Below, in pieces: positions 41,731-49,321 of a stretch of DNA of 49,862 nucleotides. Position 1 is the first letter of the stretch, and every line of letters begins with the position of its first letter. The stretch is from Thermoplasmata archaeon (GTDB lineage: Archaea > Thermoplasmatota > Thermoplasmata > Lutacidiplasmatales > UBA184): NCBI GenBank assembly GCA_021821785.1, contig JAKACD010000007.1, positions 1 through 49,862 on the forward strand, written 5' to 3'. The translations under genes were made by a program, and so were the position numbers. A model generated the notes under the pieces. That model was not told the origin of the DNA. It saw only the letters and a program-made list of their open reading frames with translations, and did no database searches.

Positions 41731-43212
41731 GTGCGGAGGACCAAGATCCTGGCCACGGTGGGCCCGGCCTCCGACGACCCCGAGCGGCTCCGCGCGCTGA
41801 TCGCGGCCGGGGTCGACGCCTTCCGCCTCAACTTCTCGCACGGGAGCGACGTCGAGCACCGGGCCACGCTGCGGCACGTGCGCACCGCGGCCCATCGAGC
41901 GGGCCGTGAGATCGCCATCGTGGGCGACGTGCAGGGACCCAAGATCCGCATCGGGGAGATCGGGGCGGGATCGGTGCGTCTGCGACCCGGGCAGGACTGG
42001 ATCCTCGATGCGCGGACCGAACCGGGCGACGAACGTCGGGTGTGCGCCCAGGTACCGACCTTCGACGGGATCGCCCATGTCGGCGACCCCGTGCTCCTGG
42101 GAGACGGGAGCGTCGAGCTCACGATCGCGCGCGTCCGCCCTGAATCCCTGGTGGCAAAAGTGACCGCGGGTGGGGTGGTCACTTCCCACGCCGGCCTCTT
42201 CCTACCGCATGCCCAGCTGCGCACTTCGGTCTTCGCGGCGAAGGACCGGCGCGATGCGGCTCTCGGGATCGAGGAGGGAATCGACTACCTGGCCCTCTCG
42301 TTCGTTCGGGAAGCCGGTGACCTCGACGAGACCCGACGATGGCTGGACGCCCGCTCCGGCGGGCGTGACGTGGGACTGATCGCCAAGATCGAGCGGGCCG
42401 AGGCCCTGCGCTCGATCGACGGGATCCTCGAGAAGGCGGACGGGATCATGGTAGCGCGGGGCGATCTCGGGATCGAGGTTCCCCTCGAACGTCTCGCGCT
42501 CGAGCAGAAGCAGCTCGTACGCACCGCGAACCGGGCCGGGAAGTTCGTGATCGTGGCCACGCAGATGCTCCTGAGCATGGTGAGCTCGCCTCGGCCCAGC
42601 CGCGCCGAGGCCACCGACGTCGCGAACGCCGTGCTGGACGGCGCCGACGCCGTCATGCTCAGCGAGGAGAGCGCGGTCGGGCAATACCCCGTCGAGTCGG
42701 TCCAGTGGCTCGACCGCATCGCCCGGGCGACCGAGAGCTCGTTCGATCCGCGACCGCTGCGCGACGACGATCGGAGCCCGCTGCCCGAGGACGAGCGCGC
42801 GGTCGCCGCGGCGGCGGTGCGGCTCGCGGAGGGCGTGCGGGCCCGGGCGATCGTGACGCCGACGCACTCGGGCCGGACGGCCCGCCTGGTCGCCCGGCTG
42901 CGGCCGAGCTGCCCCGTGGTCGCCCTCTCGAATTCCCCAGCGACCCGGCGCCGCCTCGCTCTCGTGGGAGGCGTTACCTCCCTTCCGGCTCCGCTCCACC
43001 GGGACCTCGTGGAGCTGCGGACCCGCTCGGCGGAGCTCGTGCGGTCCGCCGGCCTCGGGGTCGGGGGCCCGATCGTCCTGACCGCCGGCTACCCGATCGA
43101 GGGCCGACCGACCAACCTCGTCACGTTGGTCGGTCCGGCGCCGTCACGATCCGGGGCCGCCGCGCGCGCGGCCGCACGAACGACTCCTCGACCTCGCCGC
43201 GCCGCCGGCTGA
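41731..43212 (+). CDS. pyk: Pyruvate kinase
   Basis: Glycolytic enzyme making pyruvate and ATP from phosphoenolpyruvate; about 493 residues. VRRTKILATVGPAS, RLNFSHGSDVEH, GDVQGPKIRIG, LIAKIERAEAL, GIMVARGDLGIEVP and ATDVANAVLDGADAVMLSEES cover the N, A and B domains. Small departures exist: VATQMLLSM for the usual ATQMLESM, SEESAVGQYP for SGETAxGKYP. The GTG start is 23-28 nt after TAATAG (41703-41708). The final 24 or so residues (Arg/Ala/Pro-rich) extend beyond the normal TNLV... end and overlap the MFS gene by 92 nt on the other strand; they may be dispensable. Confidence 0.93.
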   Translation: MRRTKILATVGPASDDPERLRALIAAGVDAFRLNFSHGSDVEHRATLRHVRTAAHRAGREIAIVGDVQGPKIRIGEIGAGSVRLRPGQDWILDARTEPGDERRVCAQVPTFDGIAHVGDPVLLGDGSVELTIARVRPESLVAKVTAGGVVTSHAGLFLPHAQLRTSVFAAKDRRDAALGIEEGIDYLALSFVREAGDLDETRRWLDARSGGRDVGLIAKIERAEALRSIDGILEKADGIMVARGDLGIEVPLERLALEQKQLVRTANRAGKFVIVATQMLLSMVSSPRPSRAEATDVANAVLDGADAVMLSEESAVGQYPVESVQWLDRIARATESSFDPRPLRDDDRSPLPEDERAVAAAAVRLAEGVRARAIVTPTHSGRTARLVARLRPSCPVVALSNSPATRRRLALVGGVTSLPAPLHRDLVELRTRSAELVRSAGLGVGGPIVLTAGYPIEGRPTNLVTLVGPAPSRSGAAARAAARTTPRPRRAAG

Positions 43213-44389
43213 TCCAGAGGAGCAACGGGAGCGGCACGAGGCTGACCACCGCGGCGAACCACCACGCGGTCGAATAGCCGTACGTCCCGGCGAGGTAGCC
43301 GAAGAGGATCGCGATCGCGCTCCCGAGGAAGATCTGGATGGTGTTCACGAAGGCGAGACCGAGCGCGAGGCTCTCTCCGTGCGACTCGGGGAGGTAGGAC
43401 GGGATCAGGTAGATCACGGCGAAAACGACGCCGTCCGCGAACCCGAGGAACGCGAAGAGGGCGACCAGGCCCGCGAACGGAAGGAACGGGATCACGAGGA
43501 TCGCGAGTCCCGCGGCGACCCCCCAGCCGAGCAGGATCCGCCGCATCTCGGGGGCTCGCTCCCCGATCCAACCGCCGAACGGCCCGCCCGGCACCTCGAA
43601 CACGATCATGAGGGTCGGGATCCCCGCGGCGAGGGCCACCGACCACACCGGATGCACGGCGTGAGCGAAGTCGGTGAAGTACTGGGCCGCAGCGTAGAGC
43701 GCCCCCCAGAGCCCCGACGTGCCGACCGAAAGCGCCCAGATGGAGCGGGAGGTGAATATGGGCCGCGCGGACTCCCACAGCCGGCCGAGGGGCCGGCGCT
43801 CGGGCCGCGGGCCCGTTCGGGGGAGGCCGAACGGTGCGATCGCGGCCATGGCCAGCAGCACCACGCCCCCGACCGCGAGGGCGAACGGCCAGCCGTAGGC
43901 CGCGCCGATCACGGCCCCTCCGAGAAGGCCGATCCCGGAGCCGATGCTGAAACCGGCGTTGTACACCCCGATGATCGGGCCCCGGGTCCCCGTGGGGAAG
44001 TAGGAAGTCACGAGTCCGAGCGCCGGGGCGAAGAAGAACGCGGCCCCGGCCCCTGCTCCGAACCGGAACGCCGCGAGGGTCGGCCAGTTGGGCGCGAAGG
44101 CCGAGGCGAGTGAGAACCCCCCCATGAGGACGAGCGAGAAGAGGGAGACGGCACGGTTCCCCCAGCGGAGCGCGGCGAGGCCCGCCGGGACCTGGAAGAC
44201 CCCGGCCCCGACGAGGAACGCGCCGAGGACGATCCCGAGCTGGAAGGTCGACGCTCCGAGATTCCGCCCGATGAGCGGAAGGACGGCTCCGATGTTGTAC
44301 CAGTTGAACGCGTAGACGACCCGGGACAGGAGCAGCGTGAGGGCGGCCTGGAACCGGCCCTTCGGATCGAGCGAAGTGGGGGTGCTCAC
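43121..44389 (-). CDS. Major facilitator superfamily transporter
   Basis: A 422-residue, 12-helix MFS protein. Segments LLLSRVVYAFNWYNIGAVLPLIGRNLG and FQLGIVLGAFLVGAGVFQVPAGLAALRWGNRAV match the start of the first six-helix half; the second half starts near residue 215. Last gene of a minus-strand cluster with MBL hydrolase, site-2 protease and BtuF-like protein; the GTG start overlaps the MBL stop by 4 nt (GTGA). Its C-terminal tail overlaps pyk convergently. Substrate unknown. Confidence 0.87.
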   Translation of the reverse strand: MSTPTSLDPKGRFQAALTLLLSRVVYAFNWYNIGAVLPLIGRNLGASTFQLGIVLGAFLVGAGVFQVPAGLAALRWGNRAVSLFSLVLMGGFSLASAFAPNWPTLAAFRFGAGAGAAFFFAPALGLVTSYFPTGTRGPIIGVYNAGFSIGSGIGLLGGAVIGAAYGWPFALAVGGVVLLAMAAIAPFGLPRTGPRPERRPLGRLWESARPIFTSRSIWALSVGTSGLWGALYAAAQYFTDFAHAVHPVWSVALAAGIPTLMIVFEVPGGPFGGWIGERAPEMRRILLGWGVAAGLAILVIPFLPFAGLVALFAFLGFADGVVFAVIYLIPSYLPESHGESLALGLAFVNTIQIFLGSAIAILFGYLAGTYGYSTAWWFAAVVSLVPLPLLLWISRRRGEVEESFVRPRARRPRIVTAPDRPT

Positions 44390-45315
44390 CGACCGATCAA
44401 CCCATGGGTCTCGAAGTAGCGCAGGAATCCCTGGGCGGCGAGCTCGTAGCCCGAGACGAGCGACTCCCGGTCGTTCTTGGAGACATGTACGGTGCTCGCC
44501 TCATCGTACGCCTTCAGGCGCGCGGTCACGAACTCCGAGTCGGCCCGTTCCCGCGCCGCCGCGAGCGCGACGTCCCGCCACTGTTCTACGATCGTGCGGT
44601 ACCGGACGAGGTCGGCGGCGCCGTCGGGGCTGGGCCCGAAGTGGCTGAAGAGCACAAGCCGGGGGTCGGTCCTACGCATCGTTTCGAGGCTCGTGAACAG
44701 CGCCTCGAGATCGAGGTCGGGCGGAGGGACCGCCGGCCGAAGGTGGCCGCTGTGCTCGAGGCGGACGCCGGCGCCGTCGCCCGTGAGGATCCCACGTATC
44801 CCGGAATCGAAGAAGGCGAGGTGGTGCCGGGCATGGCCCGGCGTCGCGAGGACCGACAGCTCGCCGCCCTTCAGCGGGAAGCGCTCGCCCCCCTTGAGCG
44901 GGACGACCCGGGGGGCCGGGACCGGCAGGATCGTTCCCCAGAGCGGGTCCGCGGCGGCCCCCCAGGCGCGCCGGGCGCTGGCGATCAGGCGCGTCGGGTC
45001 GACGAGGTGCGGCACGCCGACCTCGTGCGCGTAGAACGTCGCCCGGGGGAACGCGTCCACGACGGCGCCCATCCCCCCGGCGTGGTCGAGATGGATGTGG
45101 GTGACGAAGACGTGACGGACCTCGCTGGGCGAGACCCCCGCTCGACCGAGCGCGGCGAGCAGCGCCTCCCGGCACGTCGAGGGTCCCGTCTCGACCAGAG
45201 TGTAGCCTTCCTCTTCCGGAAGGAGGTAGGCGGCGACCAGCCCCTCGGTGTCCCGGAAGTCGAGGTCGAGCAGCAGGCGGCCGTTCCCTAGCTCCTCGAC
45301 CCGCGGCTGCGCCAT
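44386..45315 (-). CDS. Metallo-beta-lactamase fold hydrolase
   Basis: A 309-residue MBL-fold enzyme. The binuclear site is THIHLDHAGG, His in TPGHARHHLAF, Asp in GILTGDGAG, and His in FSHFGPSP. This pattern is that of glyoxalase-II-like or general MBL hydrolases; the substrate is not deducible. Start ATG 45315 is 12 nt from the site-2 protease stop. The helical C-terminal 80 residues (VRYRTIVEQWRDVALAAARERADSEFV...) are like those of alkyl-sulfatase/flavorubredoxin-unrelated MBL groups. Confidence 0.85.
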   Translation of the reverse strand: MAQPRVEELGNGRLLLDLDFRDTEGLVAAYLLPEEEGYTLVETGPSTCREALLAALGRAGVSPSEVRHVFVTHIHLDHAGGMGAVVDAFPRATFYAHEVGVPHLVDPTRLIASARRAWGAAADPLWGTILPVPAPRVVPLKGGERFPLKGGELSVLATPGHARHHLAFFDSGIRGILTGDGAGVRLEHSGHLRPAVPPPDLDLEALFTSLETMRRTDPRLVLFSHFGPSPDGAADLVRYRTIVEQWRDVALAAARERADSEFVTARLKAYDEASTVHVSKNDRESLVSGYELAAQGFLRYFETHGLIGR

Positions 45316-45327
45316 GGCCGTTCCCCG

Positions 45328-46038
45328 TTACGCACCGAGCAGAGGCGTCGTGACCCCATAAAGAACGAGCGTCGCGACGGCCGTAAACGCCCCGAAGGCC
45401 GCGATCGCCACGATCCAGGCGGGCTTCGACCAGCGGAGCACCTTCGCGCCGTCGAGCGGGCCGAAGGGGAGGAGGTTGAAGGTGGCGAACCAGCCGTTGA
45501 ACCAGGCGAGCAGGACGAACCAGGGGTAGTACGCGGAGCCGACGAGGAAGGTAGCGAGAGCGCCGACGTAGAAGATCCCGCCAAAGAACGCGTTGGTCAC
45601 CGGCCCGGCGAGGCTGGTCTTGCCCCAACGGGCGAGGTCGTAGTCGGCCATCCCGCTCACCATCGTCGCGCCGGGGGCCGCCCAGAGGAAGCCGGCGAAC
45701 GCGGTGATCAGCGAGATCACGAGTCCCATCGGTGACATGCGGAACTCCGCCCAGAAGCCGTGGCGCTGGGCGTAGAACTTGTGCGCGAGTTCGTGGCAGA
45801 GGAATCCGGTCAGCGCCGCGGCGGCGGCGGCCAGGACGACGGTGACGGAAACAAAGGCGAACAGACCGCCACGGCCCGCGGAGAGGAGGCCCCCGCCGCC
45901 GAGCAGGATCACCAGGTCGAAGGTGAGGACACCGAACGCAAGGAGGAGGTGCAGGATCTCGGTCCGGGACGTCGAGACTCGTGACGGGGTCGGATGCGCC
46001 GGGGTCCAGGTGTAGTAGAAGTTCGGTCCTCCGGTCAT
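45328..46038 (-). CDS. Site-2 protease family (M50) membrane metalloprotease
   Basis: A 236-residue intramembrane zinc protease. HELAH in LTGFLCHELAHKFYAQRHGF gives the zinc site, and NLLPFGPLDGAKVLRWSKP the third ligand (NPxDG-like). It has 5-6 hydrophobic segments and no PDZ domain, as in small archaeal S2P proteins. It cleaves membrane substrates such as anti-sigma-like or signalling proteins in bacteria; archaeal targets are unknown. ATG 46038 overlaps the BtuF-like stop (ATGA). Confidence 0.88.
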   Translation of the reverse strand: MTGGPNFYYTWTPAHPTPSRVSTSRTEILHLLLAFGVLTFDLVILLGGGGLLSAGRGGLFAFVSVTVVLAAAAAALTGFLCHELAHKFYAQRHGFWAEFRMSPMGLVISLITAFAGFLWAAPGATMVSGMADYDLARWGKTSLAGPVTNAFFGGIFYVGALATFLVGSAYYPWFVLLAWFNGWFATFNLLPFGPLDGAKVLRWSKPAWIVAIAAFGAFTAVATLVLYGVTTPLLGA

Positions 46039-46940
46039 GCGCTCACCTCCGGGGCGTCCGACGTCCACGCTTCGAACGGCAAGGAGAGCCGTTCCGTTTC
46101 GCCGGTCAGGAGGGAGCGCACCAGCCGGACGCCCTCGGCGAGTCGGGGACCCGGGCGACTGAAGTAGGCCTCGTCGGCCAGGAACGTACCGAGGGGCGGC
46201 CGGAGCGACCGGACCCCCGCGGCGATCCCGGGGTCGGCGAGCTCCGCGCGCGTCCGCGCCACGGAGAAACTGCAGGGGCTGAGGAGGACGAGGTCGATCC
46301 CGAGCTCCGCGAGGGCCCTCCAGGTCGTCCGCTGCCCGACTTCCCCTGCCCGTGGCCCCACGGGGGCGCCCCCGGCCAGGGTCACGATATCGGGCGTCCA
46401 GAGCCCGGCGAGGATCGGTGGGTCGAGCCACTCGATGACCGCGACCCGGGGGCCGCGGACGGAGCTCGCCGAAACCGAAGGATCGGGAAGTTCCGCCCGC
46501 AACCGCTCGGCCGCCGGTCGGTCTCCCAGGGCCTCGGCCACCTGGCCGAAGGTCCCCCAGACTTCCCCGAGCCGGCGTGGGGCGAGGGAAAGTATGCGGG
46601 GAGCCACCCCTGCGGCCCGACATCCGGCCGCGACCTCCTCCTCCGTCACGGAACAGACCCCGCAGAGGTCCTGGGTGATCAGGAGATCAGGTTGCAGTTC
46701 GGCGAGGAGCCCTAGGTCCAGTTCGTACAGGCTCTCCCCCCGCGACCGGACGGACCGCACCCGGGCATCGATCTCCCGGGAGGGACGATCGGCGTCCCAG
46801 GTGCGGGGTCGCATCACGACGGGTAACCGCGCGGTTTCCCGAGGATAATCGCACTCCGCGCTCCGGCCGATCAGCTCCGCGCCGTGACCGAGCGCAAAGA
46901 CGATCTCGGTCGCGCTCGGAAGTACGGAGATCACGCGCAT
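46035..46940 (-). CDS. BtuF-like cobalamin/iron-chelate binding protein
   Basis: A 301-residue periplasmic-binding-protein fold (TroA-type, BtuF-like): RVISVLPSATEIVFALGHGAELIGRSAECDYP, DLLITQDLCGVCSVTEEEV, RTTWRALAELGIDLVLLSPCSFS. No signal peptide or lipobox is visible, so it acts in the cytoplasm, unlike E. coli BtuF. Cytoplasmic BtuF-like proteins are known in archaea and may ferry or sense cobalamin or heme; no permease or ATPase is nearby. It starts 38 nt after the TPR gene stop and is coupled to the site-2 protease. Confidence 0.82.
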   Translation of the reverse strand: MRVISVLPSATEIVFALGHGAELIGRSAECDYPRETARLPVVMRPRTWDADRPSREIDARVRSVRSRGESLYELDLGLLAELQPDLLITQDLCGVCSVTEEEVAAGCRAAGVAPRILSLAPRRLGEVWGTFGQVAEALGDRPAAERLRAELPDPSVSASSVRGPRVAVIEWLDPPILAGLWTPDIVTLAGGAPVGPRAGEVGQRTTWRALAELGIDLVLLSPCSFSVARTRAELADPGIAAGVRSLRPPLGTFLADEAYFSRPGPRLAEGVRLVRSLLTGETERLSLPFEAWTSDAPEVSA

Positions 46941-46978
46941 AGACGATCGGGAGCCGGGAGGGCCGACGCGGAGGGCGG

Positions 46979-48112
46979 TTACTTACCTTTTCGGGTCGCC
47001 GATTTTCGTCGGGGCGCCGCGCGCCGGGCTTTCGGGGAAGGGCGTCGGGCCGCCCGCGGCCTCGTGGGTGGCGTCTCTGCGGTAGCGGGAGCCGGGGGCG
47101 TCCCCCGAACGGTCGGAGGGGGTGCTGGCGCGACACGCGGCTCCGCGCCGGCCTCGGGACGCGGCGGGGGCGGCAGGCCAAGGTGGCGGCAAAGGGCCGA
47201 CTCGCGATCGTAGGGAAGACCGAGGCGCCGCGCCTCGACCCGCTCTTCCTCCGCGATCTCCTTCGGCCCGGTGTGGGAAAGGGCCACGGCATGGAGGAAT
47301 CGCAGTTGCGGGTCCTCGGGGGTCCGCGAAAGGAGGGCCTCGATCTCGACCCGCGCGGCGGGCCAGTCCGCGAGGTCGATCAGGGCGGCGACCAGGTGAG
47401 CCCGCACCTCGGTCCGGGCCTCGTCCTCGGCAAGCAGCGCCCGGTACATCTCGATCTCCTGCTGCGGGAGCGCCTTCGCGCCCAGCACGGCCGCCTTGCC
47501 GAGACGGGCCTCGACATCGTCCGGACGGGTCGCGAGGACCTCATCGAACGCGCGGTCCGCGTCGGTCACCAGGCCCAGGGCGAGGAGCGCGCGTCCGATC
47601 CCCGTGCGCGCGGGGAGGAATCCCGGCTTGAGCTCGCTCGCCTGACGAAAGAATCGGAGCGCGAGCGCCGGTACCCCCCAGTCCAGCCAGGTCCGGGCCC
47701 GGTGCATGACCCCGTCGAGCTGCTGGGCGCTCGGCAGGAGCCGACGTCCCTCGGGCCGCGGCGCCCGGGGCTCCTCTCCGAGAAACGCCTCGAGCCCGAG
47801 CTGCCGGGCGAGCTCGGCAAAGCGGGCCCCTTCCACGAGCGTCCCGCCGCGTCGGACCACGTCCTGGGAGATCGCGAGCGGAAGATGGCCCGGGGTCAGG
47901 ACCACGAGGTGGACCGGGAGCCCGTTCCCCTCGTCGAAGAGGTGTCGGATCGTCTCGAGGGAGACCTGGTTCGGGTCCTCGAGGAACGCATAGAGGAATC
48001 CGTCCCCGGTGCGCAGGACGAGGCCCTCGGCAGTGGGCCGGGCCGCGTCGAGACGCTGGCCCATCGCCTCGACCAGAGCGTTGGCCAGTTCGGTAAACGG
48101 AAGGGACGCCAC
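46979..48112 (-). CDS. TPR-repeat protein with basic tail
   Basis: A 377-residue protein. The first 120 residues form an unrecognised alpha/beta domain (LANALVEAMGQRLDAARPTAEGLVLRTGDGFLYAFLEDPNQ... VVLTPGHLPLAISQDVVRRGGTLVEG). Residues about 135-285 carry TPR-like helical pairs (ALALRFFRQASELKPGFLPARTGIGRALLALG). The C-terminal 60-80 residues are Pro/Ala/Arg/Lys-rich and end RRKSATRKGK, likely nucleic-acid or surface binding. GTG 48112 lies 20-30 nt from TATTTAA (minus strand, about 48134-48140). First gene of a minus-strand run continuing into BtuF. Confidence 0.75.
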   Translation of the reverse strand: MASLPFTELANALVEAMGQRLDAARPTAEGLVLRTGDGFLYAFLEDPNQVSLETIRHLFDEGNGLPVHLVVLTPGHLPLAISQDVVRRGGTLVEGARFAELARQLGLEAFLGEEPRAPRPEGRRLLPSAQQLDGVMHRARTWLDWGVPALALRFFRQASELKPGFLPARTGIGRALLALGLVTDADRAFDEVLATRPDDVEARLGKAAVLGAKALPQQEIEMYRALLAEDEARTEVRAHLVAALIDLADWPAARVEIEALLSRTPEDPQLRFLHAVALSHTGPKEIAEEERVEARRLGLPYDRESALCRHLGLPPPPRPEAGAEPRVAPAPPPTVRGTPPAPATAETPPTRPRAARRPSPKARRAAPRRKSATRKGK

Positions 48113-48133
48113 GAGTCGGGCAAGGACGGGTGT

Positions 48134-48142
48134 GTTAAATAC
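48134..48142. promoter_or_regulatory. Shared bidirectional TATA element (TPR gene / polyprenyl synthase)
   Basis: TTAAATACG on the plus strand reads GTATTTAA on the minus strand, so one box has a TATA-like core in both directions. It is 26-34 nt before GTG 48168 (+) and 22-30 nt before GTG 48112 (-), the leaderless distance for both genes, and is the only AT-rich block in the 55-nt gap apart from scattered bases. Confidence 0.6.
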
Positions 48143-48167
48143 GATAGTTCTCCAACGGCAAACTGCC

Positions 48168-49229
48168 GTGGACCTAGCCGCCCTGTATCGGTACCTCCCC
48201 GCGCTGGAGCGGACGCTTCGGGCCGCCTATCGGCGCGAGCGGCGGGCGGCGCCGGCGTCCATCCGCCCCTACGTCGACGTGAACGAGGAGTTCACTCTCC
48301 GGGGCGGCAAGCGGTTTCGCGCGATCCTGGTCCTCGCCGGTTATCACCTCGCGACCGGGAAGGACCCGCGTCCTGCCCTTCCGGCCGCGGCCGCGCTCGA
48401 ACACTTCCAGAGCTGGATGCTGATCCACGACGACATCATCGACCATGCCGATACGCGCCGCGGGGGCCCGGCCGTCCACCGCTCGCTCGCCGCGCTCCAC
48501 GCGCGGGAAGCGCGCATCGGCTCGAGCGAGGATTACGGGGTCGGCATGGGGATCACGCTCGGCGACCTCGAGGAGCCGTTCACGGTCGAGGCGCTCCTCG
48601 CGGCCCCGGCCTCCCCCCGGGCCCGCCTCAACGCCCTCGCGGAGTACGTGCGCATGACCCGGCTCACGGCCTACGGCCAGGCGCTCGACATCCGGAACGG
48701 GATCCTTCCCCCCGAGACCGTCACCGAGGAGGACGTCCTCACTGTCCACCGGTTCAAGTCGGCGGTCTATACGGTCGCCTCGCCGCTCAAGATCGGCGCG
48801 CTGCTCGGCGGAACGTCCCGAGCCCGCCTCACCGACATTGAATCCGTGGGGATCGATCTCGGGATCGCCTTCCAGTTGCGCGACGACGTCCTCGGGGCCG
48901 GCTTCGACGCTGGCGCCTCGGGGAAGAGCTCGAACGACCTCGTGGAGGGCAAGCGGACGCTCCTGGTCGTGAAGGCGTGGCAGGCGGGCAGCGAGACCGA
49001 CCGGAACCGTCTCGCGCGGGTGCTCGGCAACGCGAGCGCGAGCCCCGAGGATGTGGAGCGGGCCCGGGAGGTGATCCGCGCGACCGGGAGCCTCGACTAT
49101 TCGGAGCGCCGGATCGAAACCCTCACGGCCCGCGCCCTGCGCCGGCTCGATCGGAGCCGGACGATCCGGGCCTCGGGAAAGCCGCTCGTGCGCGAGATCG
49201 CGGACCGGCTCGTGCGCCGATCGGCGTGA
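48168..49229 (+). CDS. idsA: Polyprenyl (geranylgeranyl/farnesyl) diphosphate synthase
   Basis: Isoprenyl chain elongation enzyme for archaeal membrane lipids; 353 residues. LRGGKRFRAILVLAGYHLA, the first Asp-rich motif LIHDDIIDHADTRRGGPAVH, FKSAVYTVASPLKIGALLGG and the second Asp-rich region LRDDVLGAGFD are the family's signatures. The second motif reads DDVLG with the later Asp in GFD. The chain length cannot be told with confidence. GTG 48168 is preferred by the AT box at 48134-48142; the reading frame extends upstream across the promoter. The TnpB element follows 92 nt downstream. Confidence 0.92.
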   Translation: MDLAALYRYLPALERTLRAAYRRERRAAPASIRPYVDVNEEFTLRGGKRFRAILVLAGYHLATGKDPRPALPAAAALEHFQSWMLIHDDIIDHADTRRGGPAVHRSLAALHAREARIGSSEDYGVGMGITLGDLEEPFTVEALLAAPASPRARLNALAEYVRMTRLTAYGQALDIRNGILPPETVTEEDVLTVHRFKSAVYTVASPLKIGALLGGTSRARLTDIESVGIDLGIAFQLRDDVLGAGFDAGASGKSSNDLVEGKRTLLVVKAWQAGSETDRNRLARVLGNASASPEDVERAREVIRATGSLDYSERRIETLTARALRRLDRSRTIRASGKPLVREIADRLVRRSA

Positions 49230-49248
49230 CGAGGCCGGCGAGCGCAAG

Positions 49249-49268
49249 CCCCCGTTTTCAGACGGGGG
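49249..49268 (+). repeat. Hairpin upstream of TnpB, IS200/IS605 end-like
   Basis: CCCCCGT-TTTCAG-ACGGGGG: 7-bp perfect stem (extendable by G-T and A-T pairs), 6-base loop, 54 nt before tnpB. IS200/IS605 elements carry subterminal hairpins of this style at their ends, so this may be the left end, or the right end of a lost neighbour. Confidence 0.55.
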
Positions 49269-49321
49269 TTAGCGAGCCAATCATTATCGCGTCGGCCGCG
49301 CCGGGAGGCGGGCTACCTCCG

